DNA of 64,000 nucleotides from Paragyromitra xinjiangensis (taxonomy: Eukaryota; Ascomycota; Pezizomycetes; Pezizales; Discinaceae): positions 2,046,001-2,110,000 of the forward strand of contig JBCAMK010000006.1 of assembly GCA_038503065.1 (NCBI GenBank), written 5' to 3'. Below are positions 20,327 to 32,789 of this stretch, piece by piece (position 1 is the first letter of the stretch; the number at the start of each line of letters is the position of its first letter). Both the position numbers and the translations under genes were made by a program. The notes below the pieces were generated by a model. It was not told where the DNA came from and did no database searches. It saw only the letters and a list, made by a program, of their open reading frames with translations.

Positions 20327-23033
20327 TCCTAATGTTTTTTCTTTGTCTGCATTTTCAGTTTTTGGCTTTTCAGTGTCCGATGTGTTGTTGGAAAAGAAAC
20401 TTGATAACGAACATTTTTTGATTTCTTGTACCTTGTCTACCGAAAATAAATCAGTTTCTACCTTCGCACTCGTTGACACTGGAGCCTCTGCTTATGCTTT
20501 CATTGATGAATCTTTCGCGCGCCACCATTCTTTTGATCTTTTGCCTTTAAAAAACCCCCGTAACGTTGAAGTTATTGATGGGACTCCCATATCATCTGGA
20601 AAAGTCACCCATATGATCAAATTAGACATGGACGTAGGAGGACATCATGAGTTCTCCCCCTTCTTTGTTACTTCATTAGGGGCATACCCTATTGTCCTCG
20701 GGTTACCATGGCTACAACTCCACGATGTCCACCTACAATTTGCACAACGGACCCTTACCTTTGATTCCCTCTTCTGTCATAAATGTTGCCTTAAGGAAGG
20801 CACCCCCGTCACCGTTAAAGGCATTTCTGTCGACCTGGGAAAAACAGATGTCTGTGCCGTTAAGGCCGTCAATATGAAGAAACTTTTGAAACGCAAAGGA
20901 ATCCAAATCTTCTCAGTTACACTGAAGGACATTGAACTTGCACTAAAGAAGAAAGACACCCTGGATCCCAAGGAAGTGGTGCCTAGCCAATACCATGATT
21001 ATTTGGACGTATTTTCTGAAAGCAAAGCCAACACTCTCGCCCCCCACCGACCATATGACCATAAAATCACCCTTCAGGAAGGATGTGCTCCACCCTTCAG
21101 CCCTCTATATGGAATGTCGAGAGGAGAACTGGAGGTAATGAAAGAAAGCCTGGAAACAGACTTGAAACGACAATTCATAGAACCCAGCTCTTCACCTGCC
21201 GGTGCACCAGTCCTTTTTGTTAGGAAACCAGGAGGGGGCCTCAGATTTTGCGTCGATTATAGGGGACTAAACGCTGTTACCATCAAAGACCGTTATCCAT
21301 TACCGTTAATCAGAGAAACTCTGGACCATCTCTGTAAGGCCCGTTGGTTCACCAAACTCGATCTTAAACATGCGTACCATTTGGTAAGGATCAATAAAGG
21401 AGATGAATGGAAAACAGCTTTCAGAACGAGATATGGTCACTTCCAGTATAACATCATGCCCTTTGGTCTCACAAACGCCCCTGCCACTTTCCAACGTTTT
21501 ATCAACGACACCCTCCGAGATTACCTGGACCTGTTCTGCACCGCATACCTTGATGACATCCTCATCTATAGCAATTCATTGAAAGAACATGAAGAGCACG
21601 TAAGGAAGGTCCTAGAATCACTGAGGAAAGCAGGACTGTATCTAGAACCACGAAAATGTCACTTCCATGCCATGGAGACAACATATCTCGGTTTAATCAT
21701 TACTCAAGACGGCATCAAGATGGACCCCAAGAAAGTGCAAGCTATCCTTGAATGGGAAACCCCACAATCAGTGAAAGATATCCAAGGGTTCCTAGGTTTC
21801 GCGAATTTCTATCGACGATTTATCCTTGGGTACTCCAAGATAGTAACACCACTAACGACGTTGACCAAAAAAGAGGTTAAGTTTCTATGGTCACCAGAAT
21901 GCCAGGAAGCATTTGATAAACTCAAACGCATGTTTTCCTCCGCCCCAATCCTGATACACTTCAACCCGGAAAAAGATATTATTGTGGAAACAGATGCATC
22001 AGACTATGTTTCTGGAGGAATCCTATCCCAATACGGTCCTGATGGCCTCCTTCACCCCATTGCGTTTTATTCCAAGAAACATTCCCCAGCTGAATGTAAC
22101 TACGAAATCTACGATAAAGAATTGTTAGCAATCGTGAGAGCATTTGAGGAATGGAGACCAGAACTAGAAGCAACTAAGGACCCCATTTCAGTACTATGCG
22201 ATCACAGAAACCTGGAATATTTCATGTCGACAAAGCTCCTCAACCGTCGCCAAGCTTGCTGGTCCGAATTCTTATCCCGTTTTAATTTTAAAATTATTTA
22301 TCGACCAGGAAAACAAAGTGGAAAACCAGACGCATTAACAAGAAGGTCAGGAGACCTACCTAAAGAGGGGGATGAACGTTTGTTAAGTCAGATTCAGACG
22401 GTGCTGAAAAAAGAAAATCTTGATCCTAAGCTAAGTTTGTTCGCGGGTTCTTTGTCAAATGAATCCGTTGAAGGAATGCCCACACTGGAAAAGCTGTTCA
22501 AAGATGCCTATAAAGCTGACCCATTTCCAAAAAAGGTACTCAAGATGCTCAACGATAAAGTTCAACAGTCCAAGGAAATTTCTTTAGCGGAATGTTCCGA
22601 GGATGAAGGGAGACTTTGTTATCGAGACCGACTTTTTGTCCCCGATCATTCTGATCTTCAACTATATTTAGTTAAACAACATCATGATACACCCGCAGCA
22701 GGACATCCCGGAAGAACAAAGACCTTTGACCTCCTTGCCAGGAAGTATTATTGGCCAAAGATGAGACAATATGTTGAAAGATATGTCCGAAACTGCCATA
22801 CCTGTAGCCGAAGTAAAGCGCCTCGCCACGCACCCTACGGAGTATTACGCCCGCTACCCATCCCAGAACGACCCTGGAAGGACATTTCAATGGATTTTGT
22901 TACAGGACTACCAGAAAGCAATGGGTTCGATGCTGTACTGGTAGTAGTGGATCGATTATCCAAAATGCGACACCTGATCCCATGCCATACCACTACAGCA
23001 TCAGCAAAAATAATTACCGCTCCTGGAGATTAG
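20289..23033 (+). pseudogene. pol: Gypsy Pol, N-terminal part (protease, RT, RNase H, integrase start)
   Basis: The frame is open from before the gag stop and has no in-frame ATG at its start, fitting frameshift expression. The order is an aspartic protease (FALVDTGASAYAFIDE), reverse transcriptase (FCVDYRGLNAVTIKDRYPLP, FTKLDLKHAYHLVRI, and YLDDILIYSNS with the catalytic Asp pair near 21549) and RNase H (IVETDASDYVSGGILSQY). Next come the integrase zinc-binding domain (HHDTPAAGHPGRTKTFDLL...CHTC) and the first catalytic Asp (SMDFVTGLPES). Coding stops at 22998, where element A is inserted; the last residues up to 23033 come from the transposon. No frameshift or stop is seen in this part, so it was intact before the insertion. 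Confidence 0.93.
22999..23016 (+). repeat. Element A left terminal inverted repeat
   Basis: CATCAGCAAAAATAATTA. It matches the inverted right end (32770-32787) at 16 of 18 positions and resembles both ends of element B. Confidence 0.85.
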
Positions 23034-23240
23034 CTGTGTCTCCCCGGGAGCACATTTTCTCCCTGACCTTCCTAACCTCCAGGCGCTATGGAGGATAGCA
23101 GCAATCCTCCTGGAGGATTTTGCCACTCCCCGACTCGATGTTTCCTCGTGGAGGAGCTTGCCGTCCCTCTTTGCCAACTATTCGCTCCTGGAGCGCCCTT
23201 CATTCTCTGCCTATCCCCGGGAGGATAATGCTAATCATCA
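23020..23240. repeat. Element A left subterminal palindrome cluster
   Basis: Repeated short palindromes of the type CTCCTGGAG, CTCCCCGGGAG and CCTCCTGGAGGA, several per 100 bp. The same motif family fills the other three subterminal regions of elements A and B. In CACTA-type elements such arrays bind the element's own DNA-binding protein. Confidence 0.75.
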
Positions 23241-23535
23241 CTGAATGATTGGGGTAAGTGCGCTTACTAATTGCAGCTCTAGATGTGGTAAATGGATCTT
23301 TATTGGTCCTATTTATTCGACCCCTCAGAGTCCTTGCAGGATACTGATCATCCTTCGCCTACTTTCTATTGTCTTCGAATCTTCTATAGCATACCCCGTA
23401 TCCTCTATAAATTGACTGCCTACAAGCCCTCCAGCTTCGATCCTCTGCCTACTTTCTATTCTCTCCAAATCCTTTATAACATATCTGTATCCCTTATAGA
23501 TTGACTGCCTACAAGCCTTCTGACTTCTCTCCCGC

Positions 23536-23730
23536 CGCAATGATATTGGCTATCCTACACTCACTTCCGTGCCTCCAGTACATACTTCATATCCACCTGC
23601 CGCAATGATATTGGCTATCCTACACTCACTTCCGTGCCTCCAGTACATACTTCATATCCACCCGCAGCGACGATATTAGCTATCCTACACTCACTTCCGT
23701 GCCTCCAGTACTTCTCACTCCTGACTTCCA
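23536..23730. repeat. 65-bp tandem repeat, three units
   Basis: Units start at 23536, 23601 and 23666 with CGCAATGATATTGGCTATCC (the third is diverged) and run through the bases CACTCACTTCCGTGCCTCCA. Confidence 0.8.
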
Positions 23731-24040
23731 CCCCGCCACGAGGATATTGGCTATCCTACGCTCACTTTCTATCCCTCCAAAGCCTCCAGTACATACTCCA
23801 TGTACCTCTCGCTCCTGACTTCCACCCCGCCACGAGGATATTGGCTATCCTACGCTCACTTTCTATCCCTCCAAAGCCTCCAGTACATACTCCATGTACC
23901 TCTCGCTCCTGACTTCCACCCCGCCACGAGGATATTGGCTATCCTACGCTCACTTTCTATCCCTCCAAAGCCTCCAGTACATACTCCATGTACCTCTCGC
24001 TCCTGACTTCCACCCCGCCACGAGGATATTGGCCATCCCT
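23727..24040. repeat. 94-bp tandem repeat, about 3.3 units
   Basis: Units begin TCCACCCCGCCACGAGGATA at 23727, 23821, 23915 and 24009. The exact period is 94 bp and the units are almost identical, suggesting recent expansion. The core is shared with the adjacent 65-bp repeat. An open frame crosses it on the plus strand but is a by-product of the repeat. Confidence 0.9.
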
Positions 24041-24155
24041 CCCGAGCCTTCAAAACATACTCCATAACCTTAAAATAGCTATGATATCTCCAACCTACTC
24101 AGGTTGATGATTCGGTAGTCCTCATCCCTCTCATGTCGCTAGGATGCCCAGTATC

Positions 24156-27100
24156 TTAATTCTCACTGGCATAGATCTCATTAAACGTTGCGAGGCTGAT
24201 CCGGTTGTTGACGAGCCATCTAGTATTAGCCTCCAAGAGCTCCGGCTGCTCTGGAATGAGATGTGCTGCTCCCATGATGTTCTTTATCCCCACAACGAAT
24301 AGATCATCTGCTTTCCTAGTAGATACTCTCACCATCCCATGGATATCTGTAATCGACCTCCGCCTGGATAGGCTCGCAGCATCCTCACGAGGATAAGGCG
24401 ATGCGTATACAGAATATGAGATCCCGAATCTTAAACAGGCAAAGCACTTTGGCCGGAAGGCGACCTCGGAGTGCGCCAAACTGGCTCTCATCTCCCACCT
24501 GGACCCACACCCAATCGTTCCGTGGAACCTGACCCCTAAAGGCTCGCCCTCCTGTACATCTCACTCGATGAAGCTCAAACTCCTCAGGATGCTGAAACTT
24601 AGGCACAGGGACTCTAAGTAGTGAGAGTAGCTCAGCTGGGTACGTAGAAGAGCCTCTGTATCCTGCCGGAGCCGGCGTTCGTCGTTTAGATTCTGACTGC
24701 TGTAGTATAGTATTCGCTCCGGCAGGTCCGGCACGTTGATTTGGCGGATGATATCATAGAGAGTCCAGATCCTTGGTTGTCGGCCACACAATCGCCGAAG
24801 AGATGCTCTATCTCCTGTGTGTTGAACTTCTGACCGCCTGGGTTTGAGGATATCCTGCAGCTCATAATTGAGAGGCTCGGTATCGCTTAGAAAGAGCTCG
24901 GAGGTTCAATATACGCATACCAAATGCGTGTCGACGTGCATAATAGCGCAGGATCTGCTTTGTGGAGTCGTTTTTATTGGATGCTCGATATCCTTCCTTG
25001 ATCTGTTGCCGATGTGCTGTCTCACTGCCTCGGTAGAGAACATGTGGGGATTCCTCCATACTGCTCAACATCTTCACGGAAGTGCGTTAAGAGGTGCATT
25101 TTGGGAAAGTTGAAGTGACTCTCTTCTGACTGCGTTTCAACGAGTAGCTCCTCCTCTCAGCCTATCTGGATCCTGCAGTCGCGTTTTCCTTGAGCCTGTA
25201 TGACTCGGAGGAGGGCGGGCACCCTGAGATAGCTTCAAGCGCTTGACTTTTGCTCGTGCCTTCGCGCCTGCCTTCTTCGAGGCTCTGAATTCGAGGAAGA
25301 TATCTTTGTGCTTATGGAAGTCGGCGAGATATTGGTCCATATATTGCAAGGTTTCAGGTGTATGGGCATTTGCGATACTGTGCCATAAGGTGGAAATCGA
25401 TAATGCTTCGGACACAGAGAATCGGCTCGTCTAAAAGGATATACCTCATCCGACGACGGATTGAGGAGAGCAACAGCAAACGCTCCGAGAAGGATACGAC
25501 CGAGGTTGCGCATCTCCTTGCCCTGCCACTGGGAAACCTCTCGATAGGCTTTTGTTGGCCTAGTCAGGCCTGGGAAGGGGGGTATCGACATCCAAACTTC
25601 ATCAAATGCTTGCTGCCCCTTGTGCTTCTCGATAAGCCCTCTATCCACTCCATCAAATGCTTCAATATACCGAGATATATATTATGTAGGAGGTCTGGCT
25701 TGTGAAGGTCCCCAGCGCGAGGGAGGTGTGGCATCCCCCAAAAGACGTTGAATGGCGCTTTCAGCCCTCGTTCAGCAAGATACTCCAACTTCTGAGGATT
25801 GTCAGTATCCACAAAGGATTGAGCCACTTCCTGATACTTTCTGTCGTTTCGCTTCGGGCTGTTGACTAGGTCTCCAAGCTGATCCGGCCTGACCTCGCAC
25901 TTTGGGCACGCATTTTGCTGTAGGTTGTGGAGTTGGATGTCTTTCCGGCGTGGTCAGCAATCCAAAAGCACAAAGGATTGGGTAGCACATTCGATATTGA
26001 GCATCTCCACACGCCAATCTGACTCCGGCCAGCCCAGCCTCTTTTATATCCTTGAAAAGGATGTCCAATACCTCATAAAGGATCTCTCTATTGGCTTCTC
26101 GACGGAGTCTATCCGCCAAACTGCCTCCAGTAAATTTGCGGGGGATAGGGAGGAGTCTTCTACGAGGATTATAAAATGTATTCGTTGACTTGTTTCGAAC
26201 CTCGGAGAGGATATTGCCTATCGTCAGGTAGACTGGCCAAGCCTTCTTATCGCCCGAAAAATTGGTAAGATGTGTGCCATCCGACGCGCAAATAACTGGA
26301 ATTACTGTAGCCCCGTCAGGCAAGTCCCCCTAGCCATGAGATTAGAAGGATGATAGATATCCTGATGCGGGATGCAGCTAACCTGTACTTGCCACCACCA
26401 GTCTGCTGTATGCAGCTCCGAGTACATTCTCTTCTCCAGCGTTGTGATTCTCGAACCGGGCGATAGACCACATCCTTTCGTATATGCAGTTGCTCAAGCA
26501 AATATTGGATACAAGCCAATACTGATCTGAAGTAATAGGATGCCACCCTCTTTTTGTCCCTTCCATGACTTCGCAAGTCCCTCGTTGCCACTGGATCTGA
26601 CCTAATTCCGGATCAATCCTGTCGAGTCTGTAAATCGTATGGGCAGATCTAAATCCTGCTGTAGGAGCGTCTGCTGCAGGCGTGCAAAGCTGCTGATTAA
26701 AATACTCGTTGATACGGGTCTTAGCTATCCCGCTTTCTAGCATCCATCGAGCGAGCTTAAAGTCAAAAGAGGTCTCAGAAATGGAGTATAAGGGTTTGAG
26801 AGAAGGAATTCGACAACCTCACGATGGTCCTCCACATCCCCCAAAGAGCATGCTGCGCTGGCAAATTGAATGACCCTGAAGCCAGACTGCCGCAAGCTCT
26901 TCATACCCACTTCCACTCCCTCTGCCTCGGATGGCGACGGATCCTCTGCATCGGATGGTGATGGATCCTCGTCATCGTCCTCGCTGCTACTCGGTGCTTC
27001 CATCAGAGGATCCACCTCTTCTGGAACAAATATCTTCCCAGTCGCTATCTGGGTTCTGTCTGCGCCATGGATCACCTTCAGTGCTCCTACCTTCACCATC

Positions 27101-27237
27101 CTCTTCGGATTGAGAGCCTCCATGCCCGGATGTCTGGAGGCTTGGTTGGGGTGGATAAGCGTTATATCTTTCTGCAAAGAACCCACTGAGCTGTAGGTAC
27201 GGCGACACAAGGAGCAACGAGTTCTTGAATCCTCCAT
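24156..27237 (-). pseudogene. Element A Plavaka transposase, frameshifted
   Basis: Starts at 27237 with a Cys-x2-Cys zinc-finger segment (CSLCRRTYSS) whose second half has lost a His present in copy B. After an acidic stretch comes a region shared with B (ACSLGDVEDHREVVEFLLSN), then ICASDGTHLTNFSGDKKAWP followed by YLTIGNI. The latter is the signature I associate with fungal Plavaka transposases. HKPDLLHNIYLGILKHLMEW and a C-terminal block ending NNRISLATFNEIYA follow. The pieces lie in different frames (breaks near 26740, 26330, 25830, 25100 and 24560). Some breaks may be introns; others are clearly indels relative to B. Confidence 0.85.
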
Positions 27238-27828
27238 TTATAGTTGAAGGATTGCGTGTATCAGTCGCGTGGTAAGATGCTAGGGGTAGGATATTGAGGC
27301 TCGTTTTGATGTAAGCTCAGGATGCTGCTATTTGATTGACTTCCTGCGATCGCTAGAAATCACACTGGTGGAGGAAGGGAGATACCGATGGCGGAGGGAA
27401 GTAGGATACTGATACTGCCAAGAAGAGATAGGATGCTGGTGCTCGCTAAGGTAGGATGCTATTGCTCGTGAGGTGTTGATGCTCCTTCCGAGTCGTGTTT
27501 AGGGGCAGCTTATTGACATGAGGTTGAAATTATGAGTAGGCTAAACCCAAAGGAGCATGTGCATCCATAAGCGAGAGCAGGCTTGGCGACTCGGCACTGG
27601 GTTAGGGTTGACCTGCGCACAGAGCCTATCGATATCTCACATATGACCTCATAGGCACTGCCAGAGCAAACAAATCACTGCTTCTCCTCCGCTTCAGCTT
27701 CAGCCTCCCTCCTCGCTCTCCTCCCCAACCTCTTCAACCTTCTCTCCAAGCTCCCTACGCTCACGATACTATATATCCTTTCAACTCGATCCCACTGTTT
27801 CAAGATGCCCAATATCTTCAGTTTCAAG
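27238..27828. promoter_or_regulatory. Element A divergent promoter region
   Basis: Lies between the transposase start (27237, minus) and the second gene (about 27829, plus). It is rich in AGGAT motifs and has a 24-bp direct duplication around 27802-27849 (CAAGATGCCCAATATCTTCA twice). A shared bidirectional promoter is inferred from the arrangement, which is the same in element B. Confidence 0.45.
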
Positions 27829-30800
27829 ATGCCCAATATCTTCAAAACGGTAGTAAGCCCAGAGAGCCTCCGGCTCCGCAGTGGACGGTAAGCAAACTTG
27901 AGCCTAGAGCGGGGTAACTTGATACTTCGAGGCTAATATAAATAGTCGGTGAATGCCCCATAAATCGAGCTCAGAACCAGAACCAAGTGCTATTACAAAT
28001 CCCGCGGAAGATACAGCGAATCCATCAGAAATGCAACGCAGAAAACTTACTCGCGATCCAGTAACTCCAGCTATCGATACCCCTGCCTCTCTTGCACCAA
28101 CTACCCCTACTCGGAGGCTAGACTTCCATCAAAATCCAGGCAAGCGTCTTTTCTCTCCCACGTGCTTATACCTCCGAAGGATACTCAGCTCCTACTCCAA
28201 CTACCGATATGGCGGCTCCTGATAAGGGTAAAGGTCCAGAAACTCCGAAGAAGAAGCTTTATCTAAACGCAGCGCAATATAAGCCATTGCTTGGCTTTGG
28301 GACGATAACGCACATCATTATACTGTTTTTAGGAGTGATATTGTGTCCTATATGAGGATGTATCCCATCCGAGGCACCGCTAATCCCAGTGCCGAAGCAT
28401 GGGCTCGTTTGGTGAGATGGGCTAAAAGGCATGACTCCTTTGCCCTATTCCGCGAACTGCATTCGAAGGAAGAAGAGCAGCTAGAGCGAGCGATCAGCAG
28501 TACCCTCAGGGATTGCGTGGATCAAGTGCGCAAGGCGATACTACTCGAAGGAGAAGCCTTATGGCAATGGGAATGATCCCAAAGGCAAAAGCATTGACAG
28601 CGGCGGCAAAAAGTAAGCTTTGATTCCTGTTTCCTATTCGTTTGATTGATTGATTGATTGAAGGATGCTTACTATCGTTTACTAGGAGCTGCGGCCACAT
28701 TTGAGGAGAGAGCAGTTCGAGTGATCATATGTGATCCTGATAACTGGCATAGAGACCCCAAGATCGATCCTGCCTATGAATGGGAAGGCGATCTAAGCGT
28801 AGTAGGTCATTGGGTCGGAGTCATCGGGGCTCCTACTTTTGGTGAGTGCTTGCGAGTGATAAGCGACGTTTGCCTAAGACCCGCATCCTCGGAGGATCGC
28901 TTGGAGCCCTTGAGGATGCCACGGATGATTCTAGTACAGAGAGTCCGGCTAGCGTGAGTTTGGCTGGCGATGAGGATGTTGCTGGCTGGCTGGGTCAGAC
29001 ACGGGGGCTAGCTGCTTTGAGGATGGTAGTCATCGTTCGTCGGCCGCCTGGCGAGACACAGACACGCCACCAAATGAAATAGAAGGTCCTTATCTTACCG
29101 CGGAATTGCTGCTCAAAGTTCTGACTCGTCTAGTTGTCGAGCAAGGAATGCAGGAGGACCCGGGCTTTGTGGAGGAAGAGAATGAGGAGGATGCGGATGC
29201 GGATGCGGATGCGGATGCGGATGCGGAGGATGCGGATGCGGATGCTAGAGCTAGGGATTTGATGCTGCAGGAGGATAATGCTGGTGGCTCTTCGAGCAAA
29301 TAAGGATTGGTATAGTCCCATCTAGATACCACAATTCAGTCAACATTTACTAATATTTGGCAGGATTTTACTTTGGTAGGGGAATTGGCGTTTGGGGGCA
29401 TGGAGGATACCGTTAGGATGCTCGGCATCACGGAGATTTGCTTATCCGTGTACTATTCGTTTATTTTTGGCGCTTATGGAGGATATTGGGCTTCCTTTGA
29501 GACTTGTTATCTGTGTATTATTTATTTATTTTTTGCAGGTCGAAGCGTTGTGTCAGTCAAATTATGGCAGGGTTAGGGTTAATTCAATCGTATGTCTTAG
29601 TTCAGACCTCTCTTCTTATAATCGCCTCCTTCAGCCAGTCCTCCAGAGAATCTCGCTGCTCCATAGCACTCCCCTTTCTCCGCAGCACACCCTCTTCTCC
29701 GCAGCATCCCCCTACTTCATACGATTCCGTGTCTCCTACCTACCCTTTAACTCCAAAATATCAGTATGATGACCAGAAGAAGCATCGAAGCAGGCAAACG
29801 GATGCCACCACCCCCTCGCCCCACACTAGCTCCTCCCGCAGGAAGAAGAAGATGCCCTGCTGGCGCTCACAGCGAGAATCAGGATGCCGAGCCTCTCAAT
29901 TATGGTGTAAGACGTGATAGGGGAAGAGGATTGGAGGAGCAGGAGGAGGAGGAAGAAGAAGAGGAGGAGGAGGAGGATCAAGATGAAGAGGATTCAGCTG
30001 ATGAAGACTTCTACGAGGATGAGCTACCTCCCCCCTTGAGCCAGAACCTAGCAAGGAGACGGCAGCCCCAAACTAAAATACAGGCTGCTGCCACTGAAAT
30101 GGCTCGCAATACTATTCATCGAGGGCAAGCCCGTTTGGTATGGTCCCTTGGGATATTGTGAATCCTAAGATATTGTGAATCGTTTCTAATGGTGTGATAC
30201 AGCGTGTCCCTGAACCTTTAGAGCGGACAACAGCACGGCGAAATAGGCCAGGACGCCCTCCTAAAACGCCTACAAATTCGCCGAGCTCTACTTCTGACGA
30301 AGGCCACAGCAGCAGCAGCAGCAGCAGTGGACGTTCCTCATCATCCCCCGTGTGTGATACAGAGCATCTGCAAGAAGGGCTTGACCTCCACAGACGAGGT
30401 AGCAGAAGCATATATTTACTAAAGAGCCCAGTTCGCGCCCTAGTTCACGCATCGCAGGAATATATTTTCAATAAGACGTTGTTTTCTGAGCCATTGCCTG
30501 CTCCTGGCAATTTGCTCACGTGGATACAGGATGCCTGGGCTAAAGCATCACAAGATATGGATAGACAGAGCCCTCTAGAGGTTCAGTGTACCCGTCAGGT
30601 ATTAGTTTCCCACCCACAAGAGCTGCGGGCTGAGGATGCTGCCCACCGCTTCTCAACATTGCTTGCCTTAGAGAGCTTAGAGCTGACGAAAGAAAACCTC
30701 CTCCAGGTAATTGACCCTTTCCCTGAAGGATAGTGTATGCCCTCTCGATACTGTATATCCTTACATAAGATATAGATCAGCCAGCAGCATTCACGGGTCC

Positions 30801-31767
30801 GCTCCCACCTTGTTTGCGCAGCGAAGCAGACCATCGTGCAGCTCTATGAGATGGATGAGCTTAATCCTGAAGGTATACGAATCAAAGTAGAATATTTGCT
30901 ATTCCAGGACAGGTTCTTGTGCCTAGGTTCCACCATGGGGGTATGTCACGGCCAGCAGACTGAACTGATAGGAGGCTGATTATCCTTCTAGGATTTGAGT
31001 AATCGCTTCTTGAACGACGCCATTGTCGAGCTTATATTCCAGAAGTACTTTAAGGGGAAGAGGATGAGGGGACGCCTTGATTCCTCATTCCTCTCCTCGA
31101 TCAATAAGGAATTTATTTGCTTCATCACAACAGCGATTCGCTATGCCCTGAAGGCATGGACTACCGGCATGTATCTGGAGCCTGAGGACTTCAATAGGCG
31201 GAACTGTCACTGTATATCCTCAGCCCTATATCCCCTTTAGCAGGAAGACTGACATCCTTTATAGCGATCTGGCTCAGGCACTGTAGGATGTGGCAGGAGC
31301 GAGCATTGAGCACCCCCGAATGGGAGGTAGAGATCTTACGAGCAATTCGTCATGAGATAGAGAGGAAGCTTGCCCGTACGGCTAAGTCGTCTATGGATGA
31401 GTCAGCTACTCCTTGGAGCGACGACGATGAGGAGGATCTTATGGGTGAGTTGGAGTCCCGCAAGCGGAGGCGTGAGATGGAGACCGAATCGTATCAGGCT
31501 GCTCGAGCAAAAAGCAGGCGAAGAGGCTCGGAGTCACCTCATCCTGAGGATACAGAGCAGCAGGCGCCTGTTAAAATACCTGAACTTTTCGTGCAGGAAG
31601 AAAGCGAGATTGAGACTGAGGTGGATACGCCACCTCCTCTGCCTACGGCCGATAAGCATCTTCCGACTGACTCAATGGAAACCCACCCTCCGGACACTGA
31701 TGAGATGCAGGTAGACCTTGCAGGGGTTGTCGCAAGCTTCGAACGGGAAAGAGATATTGATCAGTAA
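27829..31767 (+). pseudogene. Element A second gene (accessory protein), many exons or breaks
   Basis: A collinear series of open pieces matches the second gene of element B: SSSEPEPSAITNPAEDT (27.96 kb), a domain near 28.3-29.0 kb, an Asp/Glu-rich stretch (29.9-30.0 kb), HRRGSRSIYLLKSPVRALVH (30.4 kb), FLNDAIVELIFQKYFKGKRM and INKEFICFITTAIRYALKAW (31.0-31.2 kb), and a C-terminus ending MQVDLAGVVASFERE (31.7 kb). The 31-kb block recalls the DUF6532 family common in fungal repeats, from memory only. CACTA relatives carry a second DNA-binding or protease-like protein beside the transposase, so this may be that partner. Intron borders are not resolved throughout. Confidence 0.6.
29188..29248 (+). 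repeat. GATGCG hexanucleotide repeat
   Basis: About eight GATGCG units with one GAGGATGCG interruption, coding for an Asp-Ala run in the accessory gene frame. Confidence 0.8.
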
Positions 31768-31799
31768 GGATTTAGGGGGGTGTTGAGGGATGTGGAGCA

Positions 31800-32130
31800 T
31801 CGTTTATTTTTTTGACTGGATATGCGTCGCCTTTCCTTTCGTCTTGTCGTTGGTTAGTGGTAGGGAACGCGTAGGATACACAGCATCTTTCCCTTTGTCT
31901 GCTTTAGGTCTTTTTGTTGGTTTGATAGGAGGAATCGCGTAGGATACACAACATTTTTCCCTTTGTTTGATTTAGGTCTTTTCGTTGGTTAGTGGGAGGA
32001 GGTGATCGCATAGGATACAGAGCATCTTTCTTTCCGTTTGTCTTTTGAGCGTTTGTTGGTTGGTCGTGGGAGCCTCGTAGGATATACTGCATCTTTTCCT
32101 TTGTCTTTGTTTATCTGTTGTTTCGTGCGA
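31800..32130. repeat. Element A ~70-bp tandem repeat near ORF2 end
   Basis: Four diverged units of 66-72 bp, each with GTAGGATACA.AGCATCTTT followed by a CCCTTTGTCT-like stretch and TGTTGGTT. A counterpart with inverted orientation is present at 34245-34505 in element B. Confidence 0.7.
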
Positions 32131-32239
32131 GGCTGCGAAGGATTATCTATATCCGATATTTCTTAGTCTTTAGTAATAGTAATCCTAATTGATTTCTACC
32201 CTATTCCGCACGTACGAGTGATATCATGTGAATGGCTTT

Positions 32240-32770
32240 AAGCCCCCCAACGATGCAGGATACCACGATCTCCAGGAGGGAAGTAATAATAGGCATCACA
32301 TCCTCAGAGGAGGTTCGATATCCAGTGCTCCATGAAGGAAGTAGTCAAGCGTCTTCCTCCCAGGGAGAAAGGCTAATATTGTGTACTCCATAGGAGGAGG
32401 GAGTTGAGCAGCTACGTCCACGGGAGGAAGCTCAATATCGTATACTCCATAGGAGGAGGGAGTTGAGCAGCTACGTCCACGGGAGGAAGCTCGATATCGT
32501 ATTTACTCCCTGGGAGTTTGCCCAAATACTCGCGATTATGGAGGCACCTGGAGGAGCCACAGGATCTCCATGGCGACATGGGGAGCAGGCGCTTAGGTCT
32601 CCTGGGGTCTCCTGGAGGAGCCATATGATCTCCATGGAGACTCCGGGAGTATGTGCCAGGCCTCCCGGGGTCTCCTGGAGGATGCAGGTCATCGCGTGCT
32701 CCTCCCTGAAGGCACAACTACGCCCTGAACCTCCCGACCTCCAAAGCCTCCTGGAGTTGAGGGAGTAGAA
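32240..32770. repeat. Element A right subterminal palindrome cluster
   Basis: Dense CTCC(N2)GGAG-type palindromes, for example CTCCTGGAG, CTCCATGGAG and CTCCCTGGGAG, plus a near-perfect 66-bp direct repeat around 32380-32500 (CTCCATAGGAGGAGGGAGTT twice). Confidence 0.75.
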
Positions 32771-32789
32771 AATTGTTTTTGCTGATGAG

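Larger units (their letters stand above)
22999..32787 (-). mobile_element. Plavaka-type (CMC/CACTA superfamily) element A
   Basis: 9789 bp inserted in the gypsy integrase with a 2-bp AG duplication (22997-22998 and 32788-32789). The left end reads CATCAGCAAAAATAATTA. The right end, reverse-complemented, reads CATCAGCAAAAACAATTT. Strand is given by the transposase (24156-27237, minus). A second gene diverges on the plus strand (27.8-31.8 kb). Both ends are packed with CTCC..GGAG palindromes. The genes have frameshifts, so this copy is not autonomous. Confidence 0.88.

Noticed and set aside
20289..20373. A spliced gag-pol: GTAAAC donor at the gag stop and TTTTCAG acceptors at 20358 and 20373
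   Set aside because: Joining 20288 to either acceptor puts pol out of frame (two plus two bases). The frameshift heptamer explains the arrangement better.
23634..24006. Plus-strand ORFs over the 94-bp repeats as a repeat protein
   Set aside because: They arise because the repeat lacks stops in that frame; no start context or homology, and the region is the subterminal part of a transposon.
23536..24040. A CRISPR array
   Set aside because: Contiguous tandem repeats with no unique spacers, in a eukaryotic transposon.
31000..31240. Ulp1-type cysteine protease in the accessory gene (LNDAIVELIF resembles LND..I.FYL)
   Set aside because: No catalytic His-Asp-Cys pattern is visible downstream; the DUF6532-like reading fits the following residues better.
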